Positions 34,804-45,347 of a stretch of 64,000 nt of DNA are shown piece after piece. Origin of the DNA: VRUE01 sp963697695 (lineage in GTDB: Bacteria > Actinomycetota > Thermoleophilia > Solirubrobacterales > 70-9). How positions within the stretch are numbered: position 1 is the first letter of the stretch; each line of letters starts with the position of its first letter. The stretch covers positions 744,001-808,000 of the forward strand of contig OY969094.1 in assembly GCA_963697695.1 (NCBI GenBank), read 5' to 3'. The notes under the pieces were generated by a model. The model was not told the origin of the DNA. It saw nothing but the letters and a program-made list of their open reading frames with translations, and searched no databases. The translations under genes and the position numbers were made by a program.

Positions 34804-34852
34804 TCAAGGACGCAGGGAGCGTGGCGGGCTCTGCACGCGAGCGACCGAGGAC
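34804..34852. repeat. Dispersed structured repeat, copy A (core only)
   Basis: TCAAGGACGCAGGGAG (34804-34819), a 25-base hairpin-forming spacer and CCGAGGAC (34845-34852). The spacing is the same as in the copy at 63358 and nearly the same as in 58148. The long outer arms are missing here. It lies between the alkB operator and secG. Confidence 0.6.
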
Positions 34853-34868
34853 ACCGAGATGCGCCGGT

Positions 34869-34895
34869 TTGCAGCGGACCGACAACGGCTACACT
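34869..34895 (+). promoter_or_regulatory. Candidate secG promoter (leaderless)
   Basis: TTGCAG (34869-34874) and TACACT (34890-34895) are 15 bases apart. The GTG start of secG is 8 bases after TACACT, with no Shine-Dalgarno. Confidence 0.45.
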
Positions 34896-34903
34896 CCCCA
34901 ACC

Positions 34904-35128
34904 GTGTACACGCTGCTCAGCATCGTCCAAGTGATCATCTCCGGCGTACTGATCTTCCTGATCCTGCTCCACTCCGGAAAAGACGCCGGCCTTTCCGGCG
35001 CCTTCGGCATCGGCGGCGGCGGAAGCTCCTTCGGCGGCGGCTCGATGGTCGAGCGCAACCTGGATCGCGCCACGGTCTTCTTCGCGGTCCTCTTCGTGCT
35101 CAACACCCTCGTGTTGCTGAAGATCTAA
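34904..35128 (+). CDS. secG: Preprotein translocase subunit SecG
   Basis: 74 residues from GTG 34904. Two helices (about 1-22 and 52-72) flank the conserved Gly-rich segment SGAFGIGGGGSSFGGGSM and the basic turn ERNLDRATVF. SecG assists SecYE in protein export. Longer in-frame starts upstream (34742) would cover the dispersed repeat and are rejected. It converges on ccmF. Confidence 0.93.
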   Translation: MYTLLSIVQVIISGVLIFLILLHSGKDAGLSGAFGIGGGGSSFGGGSMVERNLDRATVFFAVLFVLNTLVLLKI

Positions 35129-35134
35129 CGCGGC

Positions 35135-37535
<2,401 letters not shown>

Positions 37536-37546
<11 letters not shown>

Positions 37547-37937
37547 TCGAGGTCGTGAACTTCGACGGGCACTTGGTCACCAGGGTGTCCCGCTCCCCGA
37601 CGAAGGTCCCGTCTGTCACTTCCCCGGTGAGGATGATCTCGCGGCCGCCCCGGAAGGGGTCGGGGACGACGCCGCTGTAGGTGACCGGGATGCTCTCCCC
37701 CCCACCGTCGCGATCGGCGACGCGAAAGCGCAGCCCGTCGCCCTCGCGCTGGACCGAGCCCTTGACCACGCGGCCGGTGAGGTCGTAGCTGGTGCCGGGC
37801 ACCGCCGCGAGCAGCTGCGAGGGCTCCTTCGCCTCGGTCGAGGCGCTGAAGGACGTGTAGACGAGCGCCACCGCCAAGAGGACGGCGACGCTGAGGGCGA
37901 CTACGAGCCGGATCTTCCGCTTGCGCTGGGGATCCAC
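37536..37937 (-). CDS. ccmE: Cytochrome c maturation heme chaperone CcmE
   Basis: 133 residues from GTG 37937. A basic start and one helix (about 10-30) are followed by an OB-fold with YDLTGRVVKGSVQREGDGLRFRV. VTYSGVVPDPFRGGREIILTGEV is the family's central motif. The usual HxxxY heme-binding site is replaced near TLVTKCPSKF by a Cys-containing segment, as in the CxxxY-type variants of some bacteria and archaea; here the last position is Phe. A GATAAT box (37945-37950) is 7 bases before the start. Confidence 0.85.
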
Positions 37938-37965
37938 GGGGCGGATTATCGCAATCCAGGTTGGG

Positions 37966-38034
37966 GAGCGAGCGTGTGGGGGTTGGCGGACGCGCTTCGC
38001 GCTTGAGTGTCCGCCAACCCCCACACGCTCGCTC
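37966..38034. repeat. 69-base near-perfect hairpin in a divergent promoter region
   Basis: Left arm 37966-37991 and right arm 38009-38034 are exact reverse complements over 26 bases. The 17-base loop holds a small GCGC-TTC-GCGC hairpin. It lies between the starts of ccmE (minus) and the dehydrogenase (plus), so it cannot be a terminator for either gene. Confidence 0.9.
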
Positions 38035-38063
38035 TAGACAAGCCGAGCTGAGAGAATCGGCCG

Positions 38064-38777
38064 GTGGCCGGCAACGCAAGCGATCCAGTCCTGCTTATCA
38101 CCGGAGCTTCCAGTGGGATCGGGGCTGCTACGGCGCGGGCTGCGGCTGGTAGTTACAGGCTGGTGCTTGCTGCGCGGCGGCTGGAGCCGTTGGAGGAGCT
38201 GGTCGCAGAGTTGGGTGGTGAGGAGCGGGCGCTGGCGGTGCGCTGCGACGTCACCGAGTGGGACCAGGTCGAGGCGATGGCGGCAAGCGCCCACGAGCAT
38301 TTCGGTCGCATCGACTCGGTCTTCGCCAATGCCGGCTTCGGCGCCTCGCGGGGCTTCCTCGAGGAGTCGGTCGAGCACTGGCGCTCGATGGTGCTGACCA
38401 ACGTCTACGGCGTCGCGCTGACGATCCGGGCCACTCTCCCCCACCTGCTCGAGCGCGGCGACGGCCACGTGATCATCACCAGCTCGGTCGCCGGCCGCCG
38501 GGCGCTGCCGGGCTCGCTCTACTCGGCGACCAAGTGGGCGGCGACGGCGATCGGCGAGGCGCTGCGCGCCGAGCTGCGCCAGATGCACGAGAACCGCGAC
38601 ATCCGCGTCACCCTGATCGAGCCGGGGATGACCGACACCCCCTTCTTCGACAACCGGCCGGGCGACTGGGCGCTGCGCGACGACGACATCGCCAAAGCGG
38701 TGATCTTCGCCCTCGAACAGCGCCCCGGCGTCGACGTCAACGAGATCCTGATCCGTCCGACCAGCCAGCCGACCTAG
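38064..38777 (+). CDS. Short-chain dehydrogenase/reductase
   Basis: 237 residues from GTG 38064. LLITGASSGIGAATA is the NAD(P)-binding loop, FANAGFG the stabilising motif, ITSSVAGRRALPGSLYSATKWA carries the catalytic Ser and YxxxK. The substrate is unknown. GAGAAT ends 6 bases before the GTG. It converges with the large secreted-protein gene. Confidence 0.88.
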   Translation: MAGNASDPVLLITGASSGIGAATARAAAGSYRLVLAARRLEPLEELVAELGGEERALAVRCDVTEWDQVEAMAASAHEHFGRIDSVFANAGFGASRGFLEESVEHWRSMVLTNVYGVALTIRATLPHLLERGDGHVIITSSVAGRRALPGSLYSATKWAATAIGEALRAELRQMHENRDIRVTLIEPGMTDTPFFDNRPGDWALRDDDIAKAVIFALEQRPGVDVNEILIRPTSQPT

Positions 38778-38790
38778 CTGGACGGGGGAA

Positions 38791-38830
38791 CACCGGCGCG
38801 AGGCCGAGGGCTCAGCCTCCAGCGCCGGTG
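38791..38830. terminator. Bidirectional hairpin between convergent genes
   Basis: CACCGGCGC-GAGGC and GCCTC-CA-GCGCCGGTG pair to a 14-base-pair stem with a 2-base bulge and a 10-base loop. It overlaps the stop codon of the minus-strand gene at 38812. Confidence 0.65.
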
Positions 38831-41703
38831 CGACGCCCCCGTTTTCCTTTTTTCTTCTTGCAAGGCGCCCGCAGCTTCGGCCGCTGGTTGGCCTTCTTGC
38901 CGTTCTGTCCTTTGAACCTCGCGATCACCTTGTATTTGCGGGCGCAGAGGTTGCGGGAGTTGACTAGCAGCCCTTTTCCTTTCTTGCCCCCCCGCATCGT
39001 CAGCACGAACTTGGAGACCGGCACGTCGGGGATCACGTCGAAGGTGTTGCGGATCTTGCCTTTGACGGCGTCGATGCGTCCGGCCAGGTCGATCTCGACC
39101 TGGCCTCTCAGGGCAGCAACCAGGTCGGGAAGCTGGTTGTCGGAGGAGCGCAGGTAGACCGGCCCTTTCAGGGGCCCGTCGAGGAGCGGCGTCTCGGCCA
39201 TCGCGTGGCCGTAGATGGAGTCCTTCGGGCAGTCGTGAGCGGCGAACTGGACGCGGGTGCAGATGTTGGCGAGGCTGGCCTGTTCGAGGATCAGCGCCTT
39301 CGGCAGGGTGACTGCGGCGCGACCGATGTTGGCGTCGCCATCGCGGGCCTGGAGGACCGCGCGCAGCTTCGGGATCTTCCCGCGCTTTGTCCCGCCGAAC
39401 AGGCGGATGAAGAGTTTCGGTTTGAAGCCAAGGGACTCGCAGCCTTTGACCTGGAAGGGCACCGCGACCGGCAGGGCGCTGAAGGCAGCCGGATCGAGTG
39501 GGTTGGCGCCGCCGCCGCGCAGCGTTCCGCTGACCGTCTTCGGGTCGCAGTTGGTCGGGTTGATCGAGAATTTCGGCCGGTCGACCTTGACCGAGACCGA
39601 GCGGATGTCGAGCAGGGCGCCGCCGTAGACGTGCGGGATCGGATCGGAGACGGCGTGGATCTGTGCCGTCGCCGGATCGACGAACAGCGCCACCCTCACC
39701 ACGACCGAGCCGAGATCGAAAGGCCCGGCCGTGGCGGGGGTGATCACTACCAGGGAAAGAGGGGCCCCTTGGTAGGGACCTGCGAGGAAGGCTTTGCCGC
39801 CGATTTGCAGGGGTGTCGGCCCGGTGCCGGCTGCAACGCCGGCACTGCCGATCAAGCTGGAATCGGGGCAACTGGAGGAGGCCGCCTCAGCTGCGCCGCT
39901 GTTTGCTGCCGCAGCCGAGATCGCCGCCTCGGGGCAATAGCGGACGCCGGCCAGCTTCGCGGTCAGACCCGGCGGCAGGAACAGGTCGACTCCCTTCAGC
40001 TCCTGGTTGCCGTCGGAGCGGGCGATGTCGACCTCGAAGTGAGTGTGCGCACCGCCTTTGGGGTTCGTCGTCCTGGCGCCGAAGCCGAGCGCGAAAGGAC
40101 GAGCCGCCATGGTTTTCGCGCAGGCGCCTCCGCCAGGTGCTGAGGTCAGCGTAAAGGAGCCGCTCGGCGTGGCGGGCGGGTTGCCGGTCCAGGGCGACAT
40201 CAGCGTCGTTGTCGTGTTCGGCCCGCAGGTGGGCGGGCTGGTCAGCGGCGCTTTCGGACCGCCGTCGATCTGGACCCGGAAGGAGTCGAACGGCACCTGC
40301 GGGTTGTCGGTGAAGACCGCCGTCAGCCGTCCGGTCTGCGGGTCGGCGCTGACGTTGCCGATCAGCCGTACCGAGATCCCGTAGCGGGCCGACCCGGCGA
40401 CGACGAAGATCCGGTAGAGCTGGCCAGAAGCGGGGTCGCGGCTCAGCTGCTGCCCGAGGTAGACGTTGCCTGTCAGTGAGCCATCGGGGAGCGGCGGCGT
40501 GTCGATCGCCACCGTGCCGATCTTCGACTCATTCGGACAGGCGACGGGGTTGCGGGTGCCCTTGCCGAGCTGGGCGTCGGTGCAGGCTTTCAGGGCGGGG
40601 GCGGCGGAGGGATTGAGGCCCATGCCCTGCGGCAGGCTGACCCTGGCGGTCCTCAGGTTGGAGTTGTAGATCGGCTCCGAAGGCTCGAAGGGGACTTTGA
40701 CCTCGGTGGTCGCCCCAGCCGGCGAATCGGTTTGACCGGTTCCCGGAGCTACCGCGACCGAGGGATCGAACGGCACTTTGTCGCAGCCTTCGGCTTTGGC
40801 GCCTTTGGGAATCGGCGAGAGGACTTGCTGGGAGCCGGCGACGAAGGCGGCGCTGGGCGGCGCTGGGGCAGCGACGTCGTATTCGTTTCCTGGCGCTTCT
40901 TCCTCGAAGGAGTCCGCGTGGAGGAAGGTCGTGTACTGCCGCTTGAACGGTTCGACCTGGGGGTCGTTGCAGGTGCTCGGAAGGGTGATGAAGGCGCCGC
41001 CCGAACCCAACTGGCCGATCGTGCCGTCGAAGACGAGGCGGTTCTTGAGGATCCGCGCCAGTTCCAGACCGGGGCCGAGTTTGAGCGCCGTGGCGTGGAT
41101 CGTGAAGTACTCGTGGTAGTCGCTCTCCCAGGCGATGCCGGCGTTGAGGAAGATGTCGTTGCCGAGGATGCTGAAGCCGAAGCGGGCCGGTTCGCCCTGG
41201 CGCGGCTCGATGTTGAAGACGTCCGCCGTAATCGGCAGCGTCAGCCCGGTTGTCGGGTTGACCGCGGTAACAGTGCTGGCGCCGACTTTGGTCGTGATCG
41301 GACAGGTCGCCGGACTGGCGCCTTCCGCCAGTTTGCACTGCGGCGTCGCCTGGGGGTTGACGCTGAGCCCAGACGGGAGGTCGACGAGCACCGTCTTCAG
41401 GTTGCCGACCGGGATTTCGCTGCCCAGCGGGCCCGGGGTGTGCTTGACGATGATCTGGGTGAAGCCGGCGGGCGGGTGCCCCGCGGCCTGGGTGAAGAAC
41501 TGCGCGGGTGTTTTCGCCGTGCACTCGGGGACATCCGTTTTACAGGTGCCCGCCTGCCAGCCGGCTTTCGCCGTTTCGGGCAGCCCTTCGGGTTCCTGGC
41601 TTTCGATGATGTCGACAGCGAAGGCCGGGGATGCGAACGCCAGTCCCAGCACCATTGCAACCAGAACGGCAACCGTGCCGCGAATCCCCTCTCCCACGCC
41701 CAT
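38812..41703 (-). CDS. Large secreted protein with internal repeats, unknown function
   Basis: 963 residues from ATG 41703, supported by AAGGAG 7 bases upstream; a TTG two codons earlier is possible. A signal peptide ends at about ASPAFA. The rest is beta-rich and Cys-containing. A pattern recurs about three times: L-P-x-G-[LM]-x-x-N-P, then AxC-P-x-x-[ST]-K-[IV]-G, then x-G-x-[VY]-Y-L. Examples are LPSGLSVNP, LPQGMGLNP and LPPGLTAKL. The C-terminus is very basic (KKKKGKRGRR), perhaps binding wall polymers. No catalytic motif is recognised. It shares an AT-rich upstream region with the HTH gene at 41815. Confidence 0.7.
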   Translation of the reverse strand: MGVGEGIRGTVAVLVAMVLGLAFASPAFAVDIIESQEPEGLPETAKAGWQAGTCKTDVPECTAKTPAQFFTQAAGHPPAGFTQIIVKHTPGPLGSEIPVGNLKTVLVDLPSGLSVNPQATPQCKLAEGASPATCPITTKVGASTVTAVNPTTGLTLPITADVFNIEPRQGEPARFGFSILGNDIFLNAGIAWESDYHEYFTIHATALKLGPGLELARILKNRLVFDGTIGQLGSGGAFITLPSTCNDPQVEPFKRQYTTFLHADSFEEEAPGNEYDVAAPAPPSAAFVAGSQQVLSPIPKGAKAEGCDKVPFDPSVAVAPGTGQTDSPAGATTEVKVPFEPSEPIYNSNLRTARVSLPQGMGLNPSAAPALKACTDAQLGKGTRNPVACPNESKIGTVAIDTPPLPDGSLTGNVYLGQQLSRDPASGQLYRIFVVAGSARYGISVRLIGNVSADPQTGRLTAVFTDNPQVPFDSFRVQIDGGPKAPLTSPPTCGPNTTTTLMSPWTGNPPATPSGSFTLTSAPGGGACAKTMAARPFALGFGARTTNPKGGAHTHFEVDIARSDGNQELKGVDLFLPPGLTAKLAGVRYCPEAAISAAAANSGAAEAASSSCPDSSLIGSAGVAAGTGPTPLQIGGKAFLAGPYQGAPLSLVVITPATAGPFDLGSVVVRVALFVDPATAQIHAVSDPIPHVYGGALLDIRSVSVKVDRPKFSINPTNCDPKTVSGTLRGGGANPLDPAAFSALPVAVPFQVKGCESLGFKPKLFIRLFGGTKRGKIPKLRAVLQARDGDANIGRAAVTLPKALILEQASLANICTRVQFAAHDCPKDSIYGHAMAETPLLDGPLKGPVYLRSSDNQLPDLVAALRGQVEIDLAGRIDAVKGKIRNTFDVIPDVPVSKFVLTMRGGKKGKGLLVNSRNLCARKYKVIARFKGQNGKKANQRPKLRAPCKKKKGKRGRRTGAGG

Positions 41704-41814
41704 TCGCAATCTCCTTCTGAGGTCCTTAATAAAAGTTAATCACTTCTCTACCCGTTTTTAGGTATTTAAACTATTATTTTTAGGTATCAGTCCTTAGACA
41801 AAATGGAGGATCTC
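41704..41814. promoter_or_regulatory. AT-rich divergent control region with direct repeats
   Basis: In an otherwise GC-rich window this stretch is mostly A and T. TTTTTAGGTAT occurs at 41755-41765 and again at 41777-41787, exactly 22 bases apart, i.e. two helical turns. GTCCTTA also recurs (41722-41728 and 41790-41796). The layout suggests a binding site for the HTH protein encoded at 41815 and promoters for both genes. Confidence 0.65.
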
Positions 41815-42141
41815 GTGAACTGGCAGCTGCTCGCTCGGGCCAATACCCACCCGCTTCGGATCTCAATCCTCGAAGTCCTGGCCCTTGACGGGGGCCGCAC
41901 CCTCTCCCCCAGCGACCTCAGCTACGAGCTGAGCATGCCGCTGAGCAACGTCAACTACCACGTGACCGAGCTGGCCCGCACCGGCCTGCTCGACCTGGCC
42001 GGAGAACGGCGGGTTCGCGGCGCGACCGAGCACTTCTACTGCCTGGCGGATTGCTCAGAACCGGCCGACGGACACGCGGTCTACAAGAAGAGACGCAGGC
42101 GGCTGGCGACTGCCCGCCTCGAACCGGCGGCGGGAACCTAG
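41815..42141 (+). CDS. ArsR-like winged-helix regulator
   Basis: 108 residues from GTG 41815, chosen because GGAGG (41805-41809) lies 5 bases before it; an ATG at 41803 would hide that site. HPLRISILEVLALDGGRTLSPSDLSYELSMPLSNVNYHVTELARTGLLDL is a winged-helix DNA-binding domain. A basic tail (YKKRRRRLATARLE) follows. No metal-binding cysteines of the ArsR type are seen. It probably controls the divergent secreted-protein gene. Confidence 0.78.
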   Translation: MNWQLLARANTHPLRISILEVLALDGGRTLSPSDLSYELSMPLSNVNYHVTELARTGLLDLAGERRVRGATEHFYCLADCSEPADGHAVYKKRRRRLATARLEPAAGT

Positions 42142-42163
42142 ACCCGCGCCGGAAAACCCAAAA

Positions 42164-42236
42164 AGCGGACGACGGGTCTCGAACCCGCGACCTCGAGCTT
42201 GGGAAGCTCGCGCTCTACCAGCTGAGCTACGTCCGC
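42164..42236 (-). tRNA. tRNA-Gly (anticodon CCC)
   Basis: The minus strand folds as a full cloverleaf of 73 bases. The acceptor stem is GCGGACG/CGTCCGC, the D arm GCTC/GAGC, the anticodon arm CGAGC-TTCCCAA-GCTCG and the T arm GCGGG-TTCGAGA-CCCGT. Loop positions 34-36 are CCC, reading GGG codons. No CCA is encoded. Ten bases at its 5' end overlap the open frame of the gene at 42227. Confidence 0.92.
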
Positions 42237-43225
42237 GTGCTTGGAATTCCTGATTCCAAAGCCATTCTAGGTGACGCTACTCGCAAGAGTGCGAGAGGAC
42301 CAGCAAGCGCCTGACCCGGCCACCCCCCGGTAGCTGCGATGACGCTGGGAGACCGAGCAGCTGCGCAGTCGCTGAAGTGCTGGGAGAGAACGTAGCCCCT
42401 GGTGCGGCAACGGCGGATGCTGCACGGCCGCACGCTCTCTGCGGCCGCCTTGCGAGCCGGCCCGCCTGGTCGCACCCCGCTCGGAGTGTGCCAGCGAGCT
42501 CCCTTGAGGATCGCCCAGATGAATCGCCCGGAGTAGCAGGGATCGTCAGTGGGTTCGATCGTACCCAGCGTCACCGTAAGGCCGATCGAGCTCCAGTGCT
42601 TGACACAGCTGAAGGGGCTCTCGCGCTTCCGTTTCGAGGGTGGACCGAAGTACCTCTCGAGGCTGTCGCCGTCGTACTCGCCAGACTCGACGAAAGCGCC
42701 GAATGCGGCGGCTTTGGATCGCGTCTTGACGGAATACCCGGGGGTCGGACAAGACGATGAGAAAGTGAACGGCTCGGAAGGACCGGGAGCTTGACCAGCC
42801 TCGTTTTCGGGCGGATAGGTGACGATCAGCGAGAACTGGGTGTAGTAGCTCTGCGGGCCCAGCGGAGAGGCGCATCGCTTGATCTGCTCGATCCGGAGCT
42901 CTACGGGGTAATCGAAGATGCTCCCCCGAGCGCAGCTGGGGCTGCAGTCGTTGTGGTGGATGATTCCCGTCGCCGTGGCCAGCGGGGCGCCCCAACCCTG
43001 CCAGCTCAGCTGATCGAGGTTCGCGCTCCCGCCAAGGCATCCTGAGCTCCACGCGACGGGCGCCGCCTTGCCGCCGTAGTAGACGCTGCCGCAATCCGGC
43101 AGCAGCACTTCGCCCGTGGCGGCCTTGGGCTTTGCCACAAAAGCCGGCAGCACCAGAGCCGCCAGAGCGAGGCAAGCGGTCAGCGTCAACACCGCGCCGC
43201 GACGGCTCGCTCGGTGCGTCAACAT
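42227..43225 (-). CDS. Secreted protein of unknown function; doubtful C-terminus
   Basis: 332 residues. A signal peptide (LTLTACLALAALVLPAFVAKPKA) is followed by LPDCGSVYYGGKAAPVAWSSGCLGGSANLDQLSWQGWG and TGIIHHNDCSPSC, with many cysteines. This layout is common in small secreted actinobacterial proteins. Up to about FIWAILKG the sequence looks globular. The last 85 residues look like a wrong frame and run 10 bases into the tRNA-Gly gene, so the natural stop may have been lost by a frameshift. The start overlaps the vWA gene stop. Confidence 0.6.
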   Translation of the reverse strand: MLTHRASRRGAVLTLTACLALAALVLPAFVAKPKAATGEVLLPDCGSVYYGGKAAPVAWSSGCLGGSANLDQLSWQGWGAPLATATGIIHHNDCSPSCARGSIFDYPVELRIEQIKRCASPLGPQSYYTQFSLIVTYPPENEAGQAPGPSEPFTFSSSCPTPGYSVKTRSKAAAFGAFVESGEYDGDSLERYFGPPSKRKRESPFSCVKHWSSIGLTVTLGTIEPTDDPCYSGRFIWAILKGARWHTPSGVRPGGPARKAAAESVRPCSIRRCRTRGYVLSQHFSDCAAARSPSVIAATGGWPGQALAGPLALLRVASPRMALESGIPSTRT

Positions 43226-44568
43226 GCGGGCAGCCCCAGCCCACCCCGGTCCGCAGCGCGAATCCAGACCTCGCTGACGTAGCCGAAGGTGCCGTTGGAC
43301 AGAGCGACTCCGTAGTAGCGGCTCGATTCGAAGCGCTCGGGATTGCCGTCGTCGGCGGCGTCGTGATCGTTGCCGTTGGTCGTCCGCTCGCCATTTGTCT
43401 GACAGACAGCCGCGTCATAGCTACCGCCACTGGAGCGCTCGGTGCCGTTGATATTGCAGCCACGACTCGTGCAGAAGGTCCACGGCTGGGTCGTCAAGCG
43501 CACGGGTGTGGAGTCCTCGCGCATCCCCAACCCGTTGGTGACGCGGTTGTCAACGACAAGCAGGCGGCGAAGCGGTCCAGGCGGCACAACACCAGGCGTG
43601 CCGGGAGCGCCGGCCCCGCCCTGAGGTGGTGCGCCGACTTCCGTCGTTCCGGCCGGTGCCCCGGGAGCGACCGAGCGCACTTGGATGCTCGCGTCGACCG
43701 GGATCGGGAGAGCTGTAGCGCCGAACTGAACGACGAGTTTGTCGGCCCCTGCCGGCCGTTGGACGGTGACCGTCTCAAAAGTCTCGCCCTCGACCCGGCT
43801 GACAACGAGCTTGGCACGACGCTTTTTTGTCCCTTTGATCTTGCGGCGGCCGGCCAGGTCAGCAATCACCCTCCCACGCCCATTGCGCGCCGCCGCGAAG
43901 GTGAGGTCGAGATTCGTCCCCAGGCTGGGCCAGGATGCGACGACCTCGAGCGCCCTGCGATTCCGGAATCTGGCCACGATCGGGGCCCCGCGCTGACCGA
44001 CCGAGGTAAAGCTCTGCTGCTGCTGAACTTGGATCCTCTGGCAGCTGACGAGAGCATCGATCTCGTTCAGTGCCGGCTGCAGCCTCGAAAGCTGGATCGC
44101 AGTGCTGTCTCCCGCGCTTTGGACGAGCGGGAAATAGCGGCCCTGTGTGTCGAAGGCAATCCTGCTGAGCAGGTCTGCTTCTTCGTTGCCCTCCCCGCCG
44201 GGACCGATGTTGAGACCGATCACGTAGGTCGGTGGACCACCGAGGTGGCGGTCTTCATAAGAGCCTTCATTGTGACCGCCATCGGTGAGAAAGATGCGGG
44301 CGCCGGCCTGTGGCTGCACGGCGCCACTGGCTGCAAAGGCGGCGTTGTAGTTGGTGGTTTCCCCGCCATCGGCAGCGCCGTCGTTGGCAAGATCGTTCAG
44401 AGCGGCCAGCATGCTCTGCCTCGCCGTCGAGACTACGGCGGGAGGAAAAAGACCCGCAGCACTGCTTCCAAACTCAACCGCACCAAACTCCCTGCCTTGC
44501 GAGCTGGGCTTGGTGATCAGCAGTTCAAGCGCCGCACGACGGATCGCTGCGGGGTCGTTGCCGGCCAT
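43219..44568 (-). CDS. von Willebrand factor A domain protein, 5' part probably frameshifted
   Basis: 449 residues from the first ATG. The metal-ion site DDSGSMAGND straddles this ATG: codons just upstream in the same frame read GSISAIIDDSGS. The true protein must therefore begin earlier, yet no start is seen before the frame runs into the cutinase gene. A vWA domain (to about 170), a beta-rich middle (RAKLVVSRVEGETFETVTV), a Pro/Gly linker and a C-terminal domain with paired cysteines follow. No signal peptide belongs to this frame. Confidence 0.65.
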   Translation of the reverse strand: MAGNDPAAIRRAALELLITKPSSQGREFGAVEFGSSAAGLFPPAVVSTARQSMLAALNDLANDGAADGGETTNYNAAFAASGAVQPQAGARIFLTDGGHNEGSYEDRHLGGPPTYVIGLNIGPGGEGNEEADLLSRIAFDTQGRYFPLVQSAGDSTAIQLSRLQPALNEIDALVSCQRIQVQQQQSFTSVGQRGAPIVARFRNRRALEVVASWPSLGTNLDLTFAAARNGRGRVIADLAGRRKIKGTKKRRAKLVVSRVEGETFETVTVQRPAGADKLVVQFGATALPIPVDASIQVRSVAPGAPAGTTEVGAPPQGGAGAPGTPGVVPPGPLRRLLVVDNRVTNGLGMREDSTPVRLTTQPWTFCTSRGCNINGTERSSGGSYDAAVCQTNGERTTNGNDHDAADDGNPERFESSRYYGVALSNGTFGYVSEVWIRAADRGGLGLPAC

Positions 44569-45347
44569 GGAGCCCGAATCGTCGATGATTGCCGAGATGC
44601 TGCCGGCCGGCCGGCAGGGGCGCGGAACAGGCCAAGCCAGTCGGCGACCTTGACCGCCGCGCCGGTCGTCATCTCCGGTGCGTAGTGCTTGTGCCCCTCT
44701 GTCCGGTTTGGGAACCCCTCACAGATCAGGTCGCCATCCCGGCAATAAGTGACGACGTGACTGAAGACGGCCGGAAAGTCGGCCTCCGGCAAACCGAGCA
44801 CACCGTGCCGCTTCGGGCTATAGGTGCCCCCCTTGTCGGCGCGGGTATTGGGATCGAATTGAGGATCGCCAAACAAGACCACGGCGCCGATGCGATCAGC
44901 CAGGCGCTTTAGGTGGGGCAAAGCTTTGCGGACAACTTCAGCCCCCTGCGAGTAGCCGGAGAGCACCAGCTTCTGTTTATCGCAGCCTTTCGCACGATTT
45001 ACGACCGTTTTGATCAGACTTGCCACCCCGCCCGTGACGCTCACCTTGTATTCAAGGGCCTTGGTATTTGCACCGGCGGCGAGCCTCCAGTCGAGGATGC
45101 CCACCGCCTGATACTCGAGGCCCTCGCTGCCGACCGCCCCGCGACCCGCGATGTGCTTGAGCTTCTCGATGAACGGCCCCACGGTGTTACCGGGATCCCC
45201 GTTCGGCTTTTCTCCCGAACCCCGGGCGCCGATCACCCATACACCTGGCTTGCAATCCAAACTTCCGGCCGCTTCGGCCGGGACAGCACGGCCGGCGCAA
45301 CCCAGGATCACACAGACCGCAAATGCGGCCAAGCCCTTCTCGATCAC
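44517..45347 (-). CDS. Cutinase family serine esterase
   Basis: 276 residues from GTG 45347, which overlaps the upstream stop (GTGA). A signal peptide (LAAFAVCVILGCAGRAVPAEA) leads to VWVIGARGSGE. The triad is Ser133 in VLSGYSQGAEV, Asp206 in YCRDGDLICEG and His221 in GHKHYAP. It should hydrolyse ester lipids or polyesters outside the cell. The last 36 residues (after DWLGLF) are probably out of frame, because the natural continuation appears to be the vWA domain in another frame. Confidence 0.85.
   Translation of the reverse strand: MIEKGLAAFAVCVILGCAGRAVPAEAAGSLDCKPGVWVIGARGSGEKPNGDPGNTVGPFIEKLKHIAGRGAVGSEGLEYQAVGILDWRLAAGANTKALEYKVSVTGGVASLIKTVVNRAKGCDKQKLVLSGYSQGAEVVRKALPHLKRLADRIGAVVLFGDPQFDPNTRADKGGTYSPKRHGVLGLPEADFPAVFSHVVTYCRDGDLICEGFPNRTEGHKHYAPEMTTGAAVKVADWLGLFRAPAGRPAASRQSSTIRAPWPATTPQRSVVRRLNC

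Noticed and set aside
34742..34903. 54-residue N-terminal extension of SecG
   Set aside because: It runs through the dispersed repeat and the promoter, and SecG proteins begin at the first membrane helix.
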